Below are positions 18,363-25,759 of a stretch of 64,000 nt of DNA, in pieces. The translations under genes were made by a program, and so were the position numbers. The stretch's first letter is position 1. Every line of letters begins with the position of its first letter. The notes under the pieces were generated by a model. It was not told the origin of the DNA. It worked only from the letters and a program-made list of their open reading frames with translations, and did not search any database. This DNA is from Acidobacteriota bacterium. Its GTDB lineage: Bacteria > Acidobacteriota > UBA4820 > DSQY01. Location of the stretch: the NCBI GenBank assembly GCA_021787565.1, contig JAJYLT010000013.1:1-64000 (forward strand). The letters run 5' to 3'.

Positions 18363-18992
18363 TCAGGGGCGGACCATCTGGAGCAGCGCGGAGGCCGCGG
18401 GCAGGGCGAGGCTCTCGATCTCCTCCTCGGGCTCGGCCCCCTCTGTAGGCTCTTGCCGCTCCAGCTCCCGTTCGTTCTCCCGGTAGCGGAAGATGGACCA
18501 GGAGCCTCGGTCGTATTCGAGCGCCGTCAGGTTCTCGACCCAGTCGCCGGAGTTGAGGTAGGTGACCGTTCCCCGGTCCGTGACGACGGCCCTGATGGCC
18601 GGCTGGTGGATGTGGCCGCAGACCGCGTAGTCGTAGCCGTTCTCCGCGGCGAGCGCCGCCGCGGTTTGCTCGAAGTCTCCGATGAAGGCGACGGCCCTCT
18701 TCACTCCGTCCTTGATGCGCTTGGAGAGCGAGATCCGCCCCCGGCCGGCGCGTTCGCTCAGCCAGTTGGCGACGCGGTTGATGATGTCTCCGTTCAGGAC
18801 GAGGGTGCCAGGCTCGATGCTCTTGAGGTAGCGCAGCAGGGGTCTGGCCTGGCAACCCACGGTGCCCAGGTGGAGGTCGGAGAGGACCACCAGCTCGACG
18901 CGGCGCAGGCACCCGGCTTCAGCGGAGGCTTGGCTCACGAGGAGGCTCCAGCGGAGGCCGGGCGGAGCGCGGCCGGGCTCTCGCGCCCGCAA
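18363..18992 (-). pseudogene. Metallophosphoesterase (LpxH/UDP-diacylglucosamine hydrolase-like) with catalytic core deleted
   Basis: The frame is open for 209 residues and both ends match the family well: N-terminal metal motif SDLHLG and NGDII, and C-terminal GYDYAVCGHIHQP and YLNSGDWVENLTALEYD. Between NGDI and VNWLSE-like sequence (NRVANWLSERAGRGRISL) about 90 residues are missing, including the GNHD motif and the following catalytic/metal His. The join is in frame near 18779. Without these ligands the di-metal site cannot form, so the product should be inactive. An assembly-made deletion is the main alternative. The start is uncertain. Confidence 0.65.
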
Positions 18993-19238
18993 CCGGCGAG
19001 GGCCTCCAGCGCCACGCCGAAGGCGCTGCCCAGGCCCGGCGGTGGTTCGGAGCCGATAGGGCGCATCGTTTGAACCGTCATCTCTTCACTCATCGTCCTC
19101 TTCCAGGTGCCACCATTTCACCCTCGCGTGAAGAGTCCTTTGCTCCGGCGTTTCGGAGGCGACACGTTCGCCGGCCTCCTTGCGGCGCCTTCCCGCCCGA
19201 GCTACCGTGGATCCGGCAGGTCGTCGGCTGGAGGAGCC

Positions 19239-20171
19239 ATGGAGACGAAACCGAGGCTCGTGGTGCACGGCGGCGCCGGCGTCATCCTCCGGGAGCGGCT
19301 GACGCCGGGGCAGGAGGCGGAGGTGCGCCGCGCCCTGCGCGCGGCGGTGGAGGCGGGGCTGGCACCCCTGGAGCGAGGGGGCTCGGCCCTGGATGCCGTA
19401 GAGGCGGCGGTCCGGAGCCTGGAGGACTGCCCCCTCTTCAACGCGGGCCGGGGATCGGTCTTCACGGCCGAAGGCCGGAACGAGATGGACGCGGCCATCG
19501 TGGACGGCGCCACGCTGGCCATGGGCGCCGTGGCCGCCGTCCGGCGCGTCCGCAATCCCGTGGCGCTGGCCCGCCTGGTGATGGAGCGCTCGCCCCACGT
19601 GCTCCTGTCGGGCGAGGGGGCCGAGGCCTTCGCCGCCGACTGCGGCGTGGGGTTCGAGGAGCCCGCCTACTTCCGCACCGACCGGCGCTGGCGCGAACTC
19701 CAGGAGGCGTTGGCCAAGCGGGGAGCCCCGCCGGCGGGCAGCCTGGGCACCGTGGGCGCCGTGGCCCTCGACGGGCGCGGCCACCTCGCCGCGGCCACCT
19801 CCACGGGGGGCATGACGGCCAAGCGCTACGGCCGCATCGGCGATTCACCCGTGCCCGGCGCCGGCACCTACGCGCGCGACGGCCTCTGCGCGGTCTCCAC
19901 CACGGGCCACGGCGAGTTCTTCCTGCGCACCGTGGCGGCCCACGAGCTGGCGGCCCTGATGCGTTACCGGAGGCTGCCGCTGGCCGCCGCCGCCCGCGCC
20001 GTCCTCGGGCAGATCAAGGCACTCGGCGGATCGGGCGGACTGATCGCGCTGGACGCCCGGGGCTCCATCGCCATGCCCTTCACCACGCCGGGCATGTACC
20101 GCGCTTGGAGCGGCCCGGCGGGGCACATCCGCACGGCCATCTTCGGCCGGAGCGCGGAGCCCAGGCCGTGA
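19239..20171 (+). CDS. iaaA: Isoaspartyl peptidase / type III L-asparaginase
   Basis: A 310-residue Ntn-hydrolase precursor that hydrolyses isoaspartyl dipeptides and asparagine. The N-terminal HGGAG motif, the FNAGRGSVFT segment and the autocleavage site SLG-TVGAVALD (nucleophile Thr171) are present, as is the downstream GGMTAKRYGRIGDSP substrate loop. The precursor cleaves between Gly170 and Thr171 to give alpha and beta chains. ATG 19239 has a GGAGGAG just upstream. The C-terminus is close to the usual length. Confidence 0.93.
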   Translation: METKPRLVVHGGAGVILRERLTPGQEAEVRRALRAAVEAGLAPLERGGSALDAVEAAVRSLEDCPLFNAGRGSVFTAEGRNEMDAAIVDGATLAMGAVAAVRRVRNPVALARLVMERSPHVLLSGEGAEAFAADCGVGFEEPAYFRTDRRWRELQEALAKRGAPPAGSLGTVGAVALDGRGHLAAATSTGGMTAKRYGRIGDSPVPGAGTYARDGLCAVSTTGHGEFFLRTVAAHELAALMRYRRLPLAAAARAVLGQIKALGGSGGLIALDARGSIAMPFTTPGMYRAWSGPAGHIRTAIFGRSAEPRP

Positions 20172-20205
20172 CTCCCCTCCAGAGGAGCGGCCTGGCCATC
20201 TGGGG

Positions 20206-20673
20206 TTGGTTCTGTCCTGCGCCGGTCCGGTCGTCGTCCTCGGTGGACCTCTCCTCAAGAGACGGATCACCGAGCCGCGCGTGGGCTTCTTCGTCCCCCG
20301 CGAGGCCACGCGGGATCAAGATGCGCTGAGAATCGGATGCCTCGTCCCGGCGGGCTTGGTAGCGGAGGTGGCCCTGATTGGGCTCCTCGTGGGCATGAGA
20401 GCCGGTCGCTTCCAGGCTCTGGCGCCCTGGTTCCCGCTCCTGGTGGGCGCCGCGCTGGCGGCCGTCCTGGTGGCGCTCTCCGGGCTGCTGAGGCTGAAGC
20501 GCTTCCTGGCCTACGCGGCGCTCGTCTTTGCGGCCTTCCTCCCGGCCCGCTTCACGGGCACCTCGCCGCGCCCGTGGGCCTTCGGCGCCGGCTGCGCCAT
20601 CGCCCTCTGCGGCCTGCTCCTGTTGGTGACCTTTCTGAGCCGCCATCCTTCGCAGGAGAGCGTGGATGGCTAA
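20206..20673 (+). CDS. Small membrane protein paired with wHTH regulator
   Basis: A protein of up to 155 residues with about four hydrophobic helices after a cytoplasmic-looking N-terminus (LKRRITEPRVGFF). The LKRRIT-PR-G element recurs in small membrane proteins encoded next to HTH_34-type regulators, where a longer N-terminus is usual, so this copy may be N-terminally shortened; the TTG start at 20206 is uncertain. Its stop overlaps the regulator start by eight bases, so the two are translated together. The function is unknown. Confidence 0.6.
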   Translation: MVLSCAGPVVVLGGPLLKRRITEPRVGFFVPREATRDQDALRIGCLVPAGLVAEVALIGLLVGMRAGRFQALAPWFPLLVGAALAAVLVALSGLLRLKRFLAYAALVFAAFLPARFTGTSPRPWAFGAGCAIALCGLLLLVTFLSRHPSQESVDG

Positions 20674-20986
20674 GGAGTCCGCCGACCGAGGGCGCGGACT
20701 GCTGGAGATCGACCGGCTGGTCCATGAGCCGGCGCGCCACCTGATCCTGGACCTTTTGGAGGCCGTGGAGGGGAGCGACTTCATCTTCCTGCTCCACCAC
20801 TCGGGCCTCACCCGCGGCAACCTCTCATCCCACCTCGCCAGGCTGGAGGAGGCGGGCTACGTGGAGGTCCAGAAGACCTTCGTGGGGAAAGTCCCGCGAA
20901 CGGTCCTTCGGCTCAGCTCCGCGGGACGGGAGGCCCTCCATCGGTACAGGGCCCAGATGCGGACCTTCATGAGTCATCGCCCCTGA
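20666..20986 (+). CDS. Winged-helix transcriptional regulator (HTH_34, MarR/ArsR-like)
   Basis: A 106-residue single-domain DNA-binding protein. The recognition region is clear (FLLHHSGLTRGNLSSHLARL, then EEAGYVEVQKTFVGK with wing PRTVLRLSSAGREAL). There is no ligand domain or metal-binding Cys. ATG 20666 lies inside the end of the membrane-protein gene, an 8-base overlap. Such pairs usually control the expression of their own membrane protein; this is inferred from the arrangement. Confidence 0.85.
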   Translation: MAKESADRGRGLLEIDRLVHEPARHLILDLLEAVEGSDFIFLLHHSGLTRGNLSSHLARLEEAGYVEVQKTFVGKVPRTVLRLSSAGREALHRYRAQMRTFMSHRP

Positions 20987-21010
20987 CCGGCGCAACTTCC
21001 CCGGGGTTCC

Positions 21011-21094
21011 AACAGGGAAATCAGGGAGATCAAAGAGAACGACCTTCCCGAACGCATCTTCATGCCTCCCTGAACTCCTGATCTCCCTGTGAAA
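21011..21094. repeat. Intergenic stem-loop repeat, class C (CAGGGAGATCA)
   Basis: The left arm (from ACAGGGAAATCAGGGAGATC at 21012) pairs imperfectly with the right arm (CTCCTGATCTCCCTGTGAA ending 21093). Each arm is made of short direct repeats of AGGGARATCA. It lies in the 206-base space between the convergent regulator and H+-ATPase genes. Two more copies of this class are at 41308-41539 and 47204-47290. Confidence 0.75.
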
Positions 21095-21192
21095 TTGTCC
21101 TCACCCGAACTGCCGGCGTACATCGATACAGGCGAACCCACCTTTTTGCTCGCCCCGTTCCGGCGCCTCGGGTGTGGCCCGGCGGGTGGTCC

Positions 21193-23595
21193 CTAGACCT
21201 CACCCCCGGCGCAGCAGCGGAAGATCCCGATCTTGAGGAAGTCCATCAGGAAGAGAAAGGCCGCCGTCGCGCCGAAGGTGAGGGCGACGAGCGTCCAGGG
21301 GACGGCGGCCATCAGGATGCCGAAGGCGGCCATGGCGCTGACGGCGGCCACATCCAGCAGCGTGCTTCCGATCATCCATCGGCTGGGCAGGGAATGCCAG
21401 AAGTGGTGCCGCTCCCGCACCAGGTACACGGTGCCCTGGCCGGTAAAGGCCAGCATCACGAACATGAGGGTCTGCACCTGGGGCAGCGGCAGATGCATCC
21501 AGGCGCTGGCCGCGTAGAAGAAGCCGAGGGAGAAAACCAAGAGCGGAACCGCCAGCGCCGAGGCCGTCAGCATCAGGGGCCGGATCGCCCAGCGGTCGGG
21601 CTTCTTGGCGAAGGTGACGTGGTCGGTCGTGATGGACATGGTGACGAAGTCGTTGGCGAAGAGCAGCAGGACGATGAGCATGGGCGTGAGAACGAGCACC
21701 TTGGCGATCACCAGGCCCAAGCTCAGAAATAGAGCTATCTGGAAGGTCTTGATGATCTTGTTGAGCGTATAGGTGAGCATGCGCTGGTAGATGCGCCGGC
21801 TCGTCTGCACGGCGTCCACGATGTTGCCCAGGCCGGGGGTGGTCAAGACCAGGCTGGCGGCGGCCTTCGCCACGTCCGTGGCGCTGGAGACGGCGATGCC
21901 CACCTCCGCCTGACGAAGGGCCGGGGCGTCGTTGACGCCGTCACCCGTCATGCCCACCACGTGCCCGGCGGCCTGCATGGCCTTGACGAGGTGGAATTTG
22001 TCCTCCGGGAAGACCCCCGCGAAAATGTCGCACTTGAGGGTCTCGCCGGTCACCTGCCCGCGCAGTCTCTCGGCGGAGCAGGCGGCACCCTCGATACCCA
22101 CCTGGCCCGCCACCGATTGGGCCGTGAGAGGGTCGTCGCCGGTGACCATGAGGACGCGTACGCCGAGGTCCCGAAGGTGCTGGATGAGGGCGCGGGCATC
22201 GGGGCGGGGCGGGTCCTGCAGCCCCAGCAGTCCACCCACCTCCATGGGGCCGTCGGGAGGGCCCGCCGCCACGGCCAAAACCCGGCAGCCCTTCGACGCC
22301 ATCTTGGCCACCTCGTCCTGAAGGTTGGTGCCGGGGCCGATCAGGGCCGCGATGGTCCCCGCCGCGCCCTTGACGATCCTGAGGGTCTTGCCATCGGGCA
22401 GACGCACCAGCGCCTCGGAACGCTTGGTGGCCGGGTCGAAGGGCGTGAAATGCAGGCGCTCTCCCTCCGGTTGCAGTTTCCGCTCATTGCCGGCCTTCAG
22501 GATAGCCATGTCCAGCGGGTCCTGCGTCGCCTCCTCGGAGGCCCACATCCCCCAGCGCAAGAGATCCTCTTCGCTGTGTGGCGCGTAAGCGTGCATTTCG
22601 GCCAGGGAGAGCTGGTTTAGGGTGATGGTGCCGGTCTTGTCGCTCGCCAGCACCGTCATGGCCGCAGCTTCCTCGATCGCCGAGAGACGCGTGGAGAGGA
22701 CGCCATGGCGGGCCAAGTCGGCCGCGCCCAGGGCCGTTCCCAGGGTAAAGGTGGCCGGGAGGGCCACCGGCACGGAGGCCACGAGAAGGATGAGCGCGAA
22801 GGGCAAAAGCACGTGCCACGACAGCCCCGCGTAGAGCGCGTAGAGCGAGACGAGCACCACCAGCGCGGCATCGGCGATGATCAGGTATTTGACGATGGAG
22901 AAGATGGTGGATTCCAGGTGGCTGACCGTCTTGGCCGTGCGGACCAGCTCGGCGGTCTTTCCGAATTTCGACCGCGTCCCCGTGGCCGTCACCTCTCCCG
23001 TGGCCTCTCCCCGCTTGACCACGGCTCCCGAGAAGGCCGTGGCCCCAGGGCCTCCATCCACCGGGGCGGACTCCCCCGTGAGCGCCGACTGATCCATCTC
23101 GATCTGGCCCTCCCCCAAACGCACGTCGGCGGGCACCAGATCGCCCATTCGCAGGTGGATCACATCACCTGGCACCAGATCGGCCGCCGCGACGGGCTTC
23201 CATGCCCCGTCTCTAAGCACCCGTGTCTGTACGGTGAGGTGCTGGCGCAGCACCGCGAGGGCGCTCTGGGCTCGCCTTTCCTGAACCAGGCTGAGGAGGG
23301 CGTTGAAGAGGAGCAGAGCCCCGATGACGATCGCCTCGGGGACCTTGCCCAACACGAGTTCCAGTACCACCGTGGCTTCCAGCATCCACGGCACGGGAGC
23401 CCAGAACTTTCCCAGGAAGGCCAGAAGAGGATGGGGCTTCTCCTCGGCCACCGAGTTGGGGCCGTATTGGGCCAGGCGCTTGGCGGCCTCCTCGCCGCTC
23501 AATCCGGAGGGCGGCGCCTGCGAGGAACCTCCCGCCGATCCCTTGGCCGGTTCGGCCGTTGCTCCTCCCTCAGTGCGGCCTTCGGGGGCGCCCAT
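21193..23595 (-). CDS. Plasma-membrane-type proton P-type ATPase (P3A)
   Basis: An 800-residue ATP-driven proton exporter. All P-type landmarks are visible: actuator TGES (~173-176), phosphorylation site DKTGT (Asp319), the shortened nucleotide-binding region of P3A pumps, the hinge TGDGVNDAP, and about ten membrane helices. The first ~30 residues are a Gly/Ala-rich cytosolic extension. It matches the fungal/plant Pma1-like group that some bacteria and archaea carry, where it builds proton motive force or protects against acid. Its ATG overlaps the PilZ stop (TGATG at 23595), so it is translated with the PilZ gene. Confidence 0.92.
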   Translation of the reverse strand: MGAPEGRTEGGATAEPAKGSAGGSSQAPPSGLSGEEAAKRLAQYGPNSVAEEKPHPLLAFLGKFWAPVPWMLEATVVLELVLGKVPEAIVIGALLLFNALLSLVQERRAQSALAVLRQHLTVQTRVLRDGAWKPVAAADLVPGDVIHLRMGDLVPADVRLGEGQIEMDQSALTGESAPVDGGPGATAFSGAVVKRGEATGEVTATGTRSKFGKTAELVRTAKTVSHLESTIFSIVKYLIIADAALVVLVSLYALYAGLSWHVLLPFALILLVASVPVALPATFTLGTALGAADLARHGVLSTRLSAIEEAAAMTVLASDKTGTITLNQLSLAEMHAYAPHSEEDLLRWGMWASEEATQDPLDMAILKAGNERKLQPEGERLHFTPFDPATKRSEALVRLPDGKTLRIVKGAAGTIAALIGPGTNLQDEVAKMASKGCRVLAVAAGPPDGPMEVGGLLGLQDPPRPDARALIQHLRDLGVRVLMVTGDDPLTAQSVAGQVGIEGAACSAERLRGQVTGETLKCDIFAGVFPEDKFHLVKAMQAAGHVVGMTGDGVNDAPALRQAEVGIAVSSATDVAKAAASLVLTTPGLGNIVDAVQTSRRIYQRMLTYTLNKIIKTFQIALFLSLGLVIAKVLVLTPMLIVLLLFANDFVTMSITTDHVTFAKKPDRWAIRPLMLTASALAVPLLVFSLGFFYAASAWMHLPLPQVQTLMFVMLAFTGQGTVYLVRERHHFWHSLPSRWMIGSTLLDVAAVSAMAAFGILMAAVPWTLVALTFGATAAFLFLMDFLKIGIFRCCAGGEV

Positions 23596-23978
23596 CAGCG
23601 GCCTCCCTTCCCGCCGGAGCCGACCAGGCCCCGGATGAGGGCCAAGTCCCGCTCGGGGATCTCGACGAATTCGACGCCGATCTCGAAGCCGCCCTCCTCG
23701 CGGGGCTTGCAGTACACCACCCTCACCCGGGCCTCGGCCAGTTCGACGCCGATGAGGATGGAAACGTAGAGGGTCTTGCCCGCCTCCTGCGGCTCGGCGT
23801 GGACAAAGCTGCAGCCCCCCAGTCCCACTACCTCGGTCGTCGTGAGTCCGCCCTCCGCGCCGGCGCCCAGCTTGCGGACGACGATGGAATTCTTGGATGG
23901 GACCCGCGGGAATCTGCGGGCCGGCGAGCCCTCCTCAAGGGAGGCGCCGGGTTGTCCGATTTTAGTCTCTCTGGGCAT
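23595..23978 (-). CDS. PilZ-domain protein
   Basis: A 127-residue PilZ protein. The first c-di-GMP motif RRFPR is present near residue 21, and the beta-barrel end (GFEIGVEFVEI) is typical. The second motif, normally D/N-x-S-x-x-G, reads VVGLGGCS, so c-di-GMP binding may be weak or lost. ATG 23978 follows GGGAGG, and the gene begins 23 bases after citF. Its stop overlaps the H+-ATPase start, suggesting that PilZ acts on or with the pump; that link is inference. Confidence 0.82.
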   Translation of the reverse strand: MPRETKIGQPGASLEEGSPARRFPRVPSKNSIVVRKLGAGAEGGLTTTEVVGLGGCSFVHAEPQEAGKTLYVSILIGVELAEARVRVVYCKPREEGGFEIGVEFVEIPERDLALIRGLVGSGGKGGR

Positions 23979-24001
23979 GGCTGCCTCCCGTGGTGGGCGC
24001 G

Positions 24002-25570
24002 CTACCGCGCCAGTTTCCAGACGCTGTCCATGACCGTTCCGTCCACCCATTTTACCACGGCCACCGCTTCCCGGCCCCGCCGCGGCGGCCTGGGTTTGCC
24101 CCCGCACATCTGGTCCACCTCCCGCTGGATGTCCCGGATGTCGCGGATGGGGAGCCCTTTCCCTTCCACCGCCTCCAGAAGATCGCGCCGGCGCGGGTTG
24201 ATCGCGATGCCGCGCTCGGTGATGACCACGTCGATGAGCTCCCCGGGGCCGGTGAGCGTGGTGACCTCGTCCACGATGACGGGGATGCGGTCGCGGACGG
24301 CGGGCACGGCGAGGATGGTGCAGCCGGCGAAGAGACAGTTCTGCCAGCCGCCGATGCCGTGGAGGAGCCGCCCGTCCGAGTGGGTCACCACGTTGGCGTT
24401 GAAGTTCACATCCACCTCCGTGGCGCCGAGGACCACCGCGTCCACGAAGGTCCCGAAGAAGCCCTTGCCGTGGTAGTTGTAGCTCGTGAAGGGGCTGGTG
24501 GCCACGTGGCGAGGGTTGTCGCGCATGGAGGCCACGCCGTCCAGGTCGAAGGTCTGTCCGTCCAGGATGTAGTCGGTCAGGCCCTCGTTGAGCATCTCCA
24601 CGAGGTATTTGGTGGAGCCGCCGCGGACGAAGCGGGCCTTCACGCCCGCCCTCTTCATCATCTCCTTGAGGTAGATGGCGAAGGCCAGGGCCGTCCCGCC
24701 CGCGCCCGCCTGGAAGGAGAAGCCGTCGCGCATGATGCCCGCGTCGCGCACGAAGCGGGCCACCAGCTCCGCGAGCAACAGGCGGTCCGGGCTCTTGGTG
24801 ATCTCCGTCGTGCCCGAGACGATCTTGCTCGGATCGCCCACCTTGTCCACCACGACCACCGCATCCACGTGGTTGCCCTGGATCTGCCACGGGATGGCGG
24901 GGAAGGGGACGAGGTGGTCGGTGACCACGATGACCTTGTCCGCGTAGAGGGAGTCGGCCAGGGCGAAGTTGAGCGAGCCGCAGGCCGCCGGACCGTCCAC
25001 GCCGTTGGCGTTGCCGAAGGCGTCGGCGCAGGGGGCGGCGATGACGGCGATGTCCACGTGCACCTCGCCGTCCTGGACGGCCTGCCACCGCCCGCCGTGG
25101 GAGCGCAGGACGCCCATCCCGCGCATCTTGCCGTCGGTGCAGTAGTCGCCCAGCGGCCCGTTCATGGAGCCCTCGATGTGGTGCACGACTCCCCTCTCCA
25201 TGTGCCCGATGACCGGCTCGTGACAGGGGAAGGAGGCGGAGGGGAACCACATGAGGTCCTTCGCGCCCAGCTTGGCCGCGGCGTCGAAGAGCATGTTGCC
25301 CACCAAGTCTCCGTTGCGGAAGTGGTGGTGCGTGGAGAGCGTCATGCCGTCCGAAAGGCCGCAGGCCTCCAGCGCCTCGGCCAGCGAGCCGACCCGCTTG
25401 TCCCCGTTGCCAGGAAAGTTCGCCGCGCTCGCGATGGGCGGCGCCGCCTGCCGGCCCTTGGCCACGTATTCGTCCACGCCCCGAAACGGCACCTGCTTCT
25501 TCCCGTTCACCGCCGCCGGCACCAGCCGCCCCAGCTTGTTTTTCTTCAGCTCCACCTGCTTCCCAGCCAT
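24002..25570 (-). CDS. citF: Citrate lyase alpha subunit
   Basis: A 522-residue CitF, the acetyl-ACP:citrate ACP-transferase. Family segments are clear: N-terminal KKNKLGRLVPAAVNGKKQVP, HHHFRNGDLVGN, the Gly-rich SFQAGAGGTALA and the C-terminal VITERGIAINPRR. It works with the CitD-CitE fusion encoded at 41540-42757 to split citrate (or a related acid such as citramalate) to acetate and an oxoacid. Normally citE and citF are adjacent; here a 15-kb island separates them. ATG 25570 has AGGGG upstream. PilZ and H+-ATPase genes follow closely and could be co-transcribed. Confidence 0.93.
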   Translation of the reverse strand: MAGKQVELKKNKLGRLVPAAVNGKKQVPFRGVDEYVAKGRQAAPPIASAANFPGNGDKRVGSLAEALEACGLSDGMTLSTHHHFRNGDLVGNMLFDAAAKLGAKDLMWFPSASFPCHEPVIGHMERGVVHHIEGSMNGPLGDYCTDGKMRGMGVLRSHGGRWQAVQDGEVHVDIAVIAAPCADAFGNANGVDGPAACGSLNFALADSLYADKVIVVTDHLVPFPAIPWQIQGNHVDAVVVVDKVGDPSKIVSGTTEITKSPDRLLLAELVARFVRDAGIMRDGFSFQAGAGGTALAFAIYLKEMMKRAGVKARFVRGGSTKYLVEMLNEGLTDYILDGQTFDLDGVASMRDNPRHVATSPFTSYNYHGKGFFGTFVDAVVLGATEVDVNFNANVVTHSDGRLLHGIGGWQNCLFAGCTILAVPAVRDRIPVIVDEVTTLTGPGELIDVVITERGIAINPRRRDLLEAVEGKGLPIRDIRDIQREVDQMCGGKPRPPRRGREAVAVVKWVDGTVMDSVWKLAR

Positions 25571-25758
25571 GGGAGACCCCTAGAAAGAAAACTCTTCACC
25601 ACGGAGATCACGGAGACCACGGAGATCACAAAGGCCTGCGGCAGGAAAGGAATCTTCAGACTCCTTCCCAGACCAGAATCTTTCTCTGTGCCCTTCTCTG
25701 TGGTGAATCATATGTCGTCTTTCCTCCAGCCCTTCGGCGGGAGCCCGAGGGCCTCGGC
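25453..25758. repeat. Left flank of defence island: citE 3' end + spacer + citF 5' end
   Basis: Bases 25718-25758 match the last codons of citDE (AEALGL-PKGWRK) with only two differences in 41 bases from 41550-41590, although no citE gene is here. Bases 25453-25570 are the start of the intact citF and match the citF fragment at 41175-41285. The spacer between holds a class A stem-loop instead of the class C plus REP found on the other side. It is one of the two direct repeats that bracket 25759-41174. Confidence 0.8.
25595..25707. repeat. Intergenic stem-loop repeat, class A (ACCACGGAGA)
   Basis: The left arm starts TTCACCACGGAGATCACG (25595) and contains three direct copies of ACGGAGAYCAC. 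The right arm ends CTCTGTGGTGAA (25707) and is its inverted partner; 46 bases separate them. It sits directly upstream of citF. The second class A copy is at 42771-42855, upstream of citDE. Confidence 0.75.
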
Positions 25759-25759
25759 G

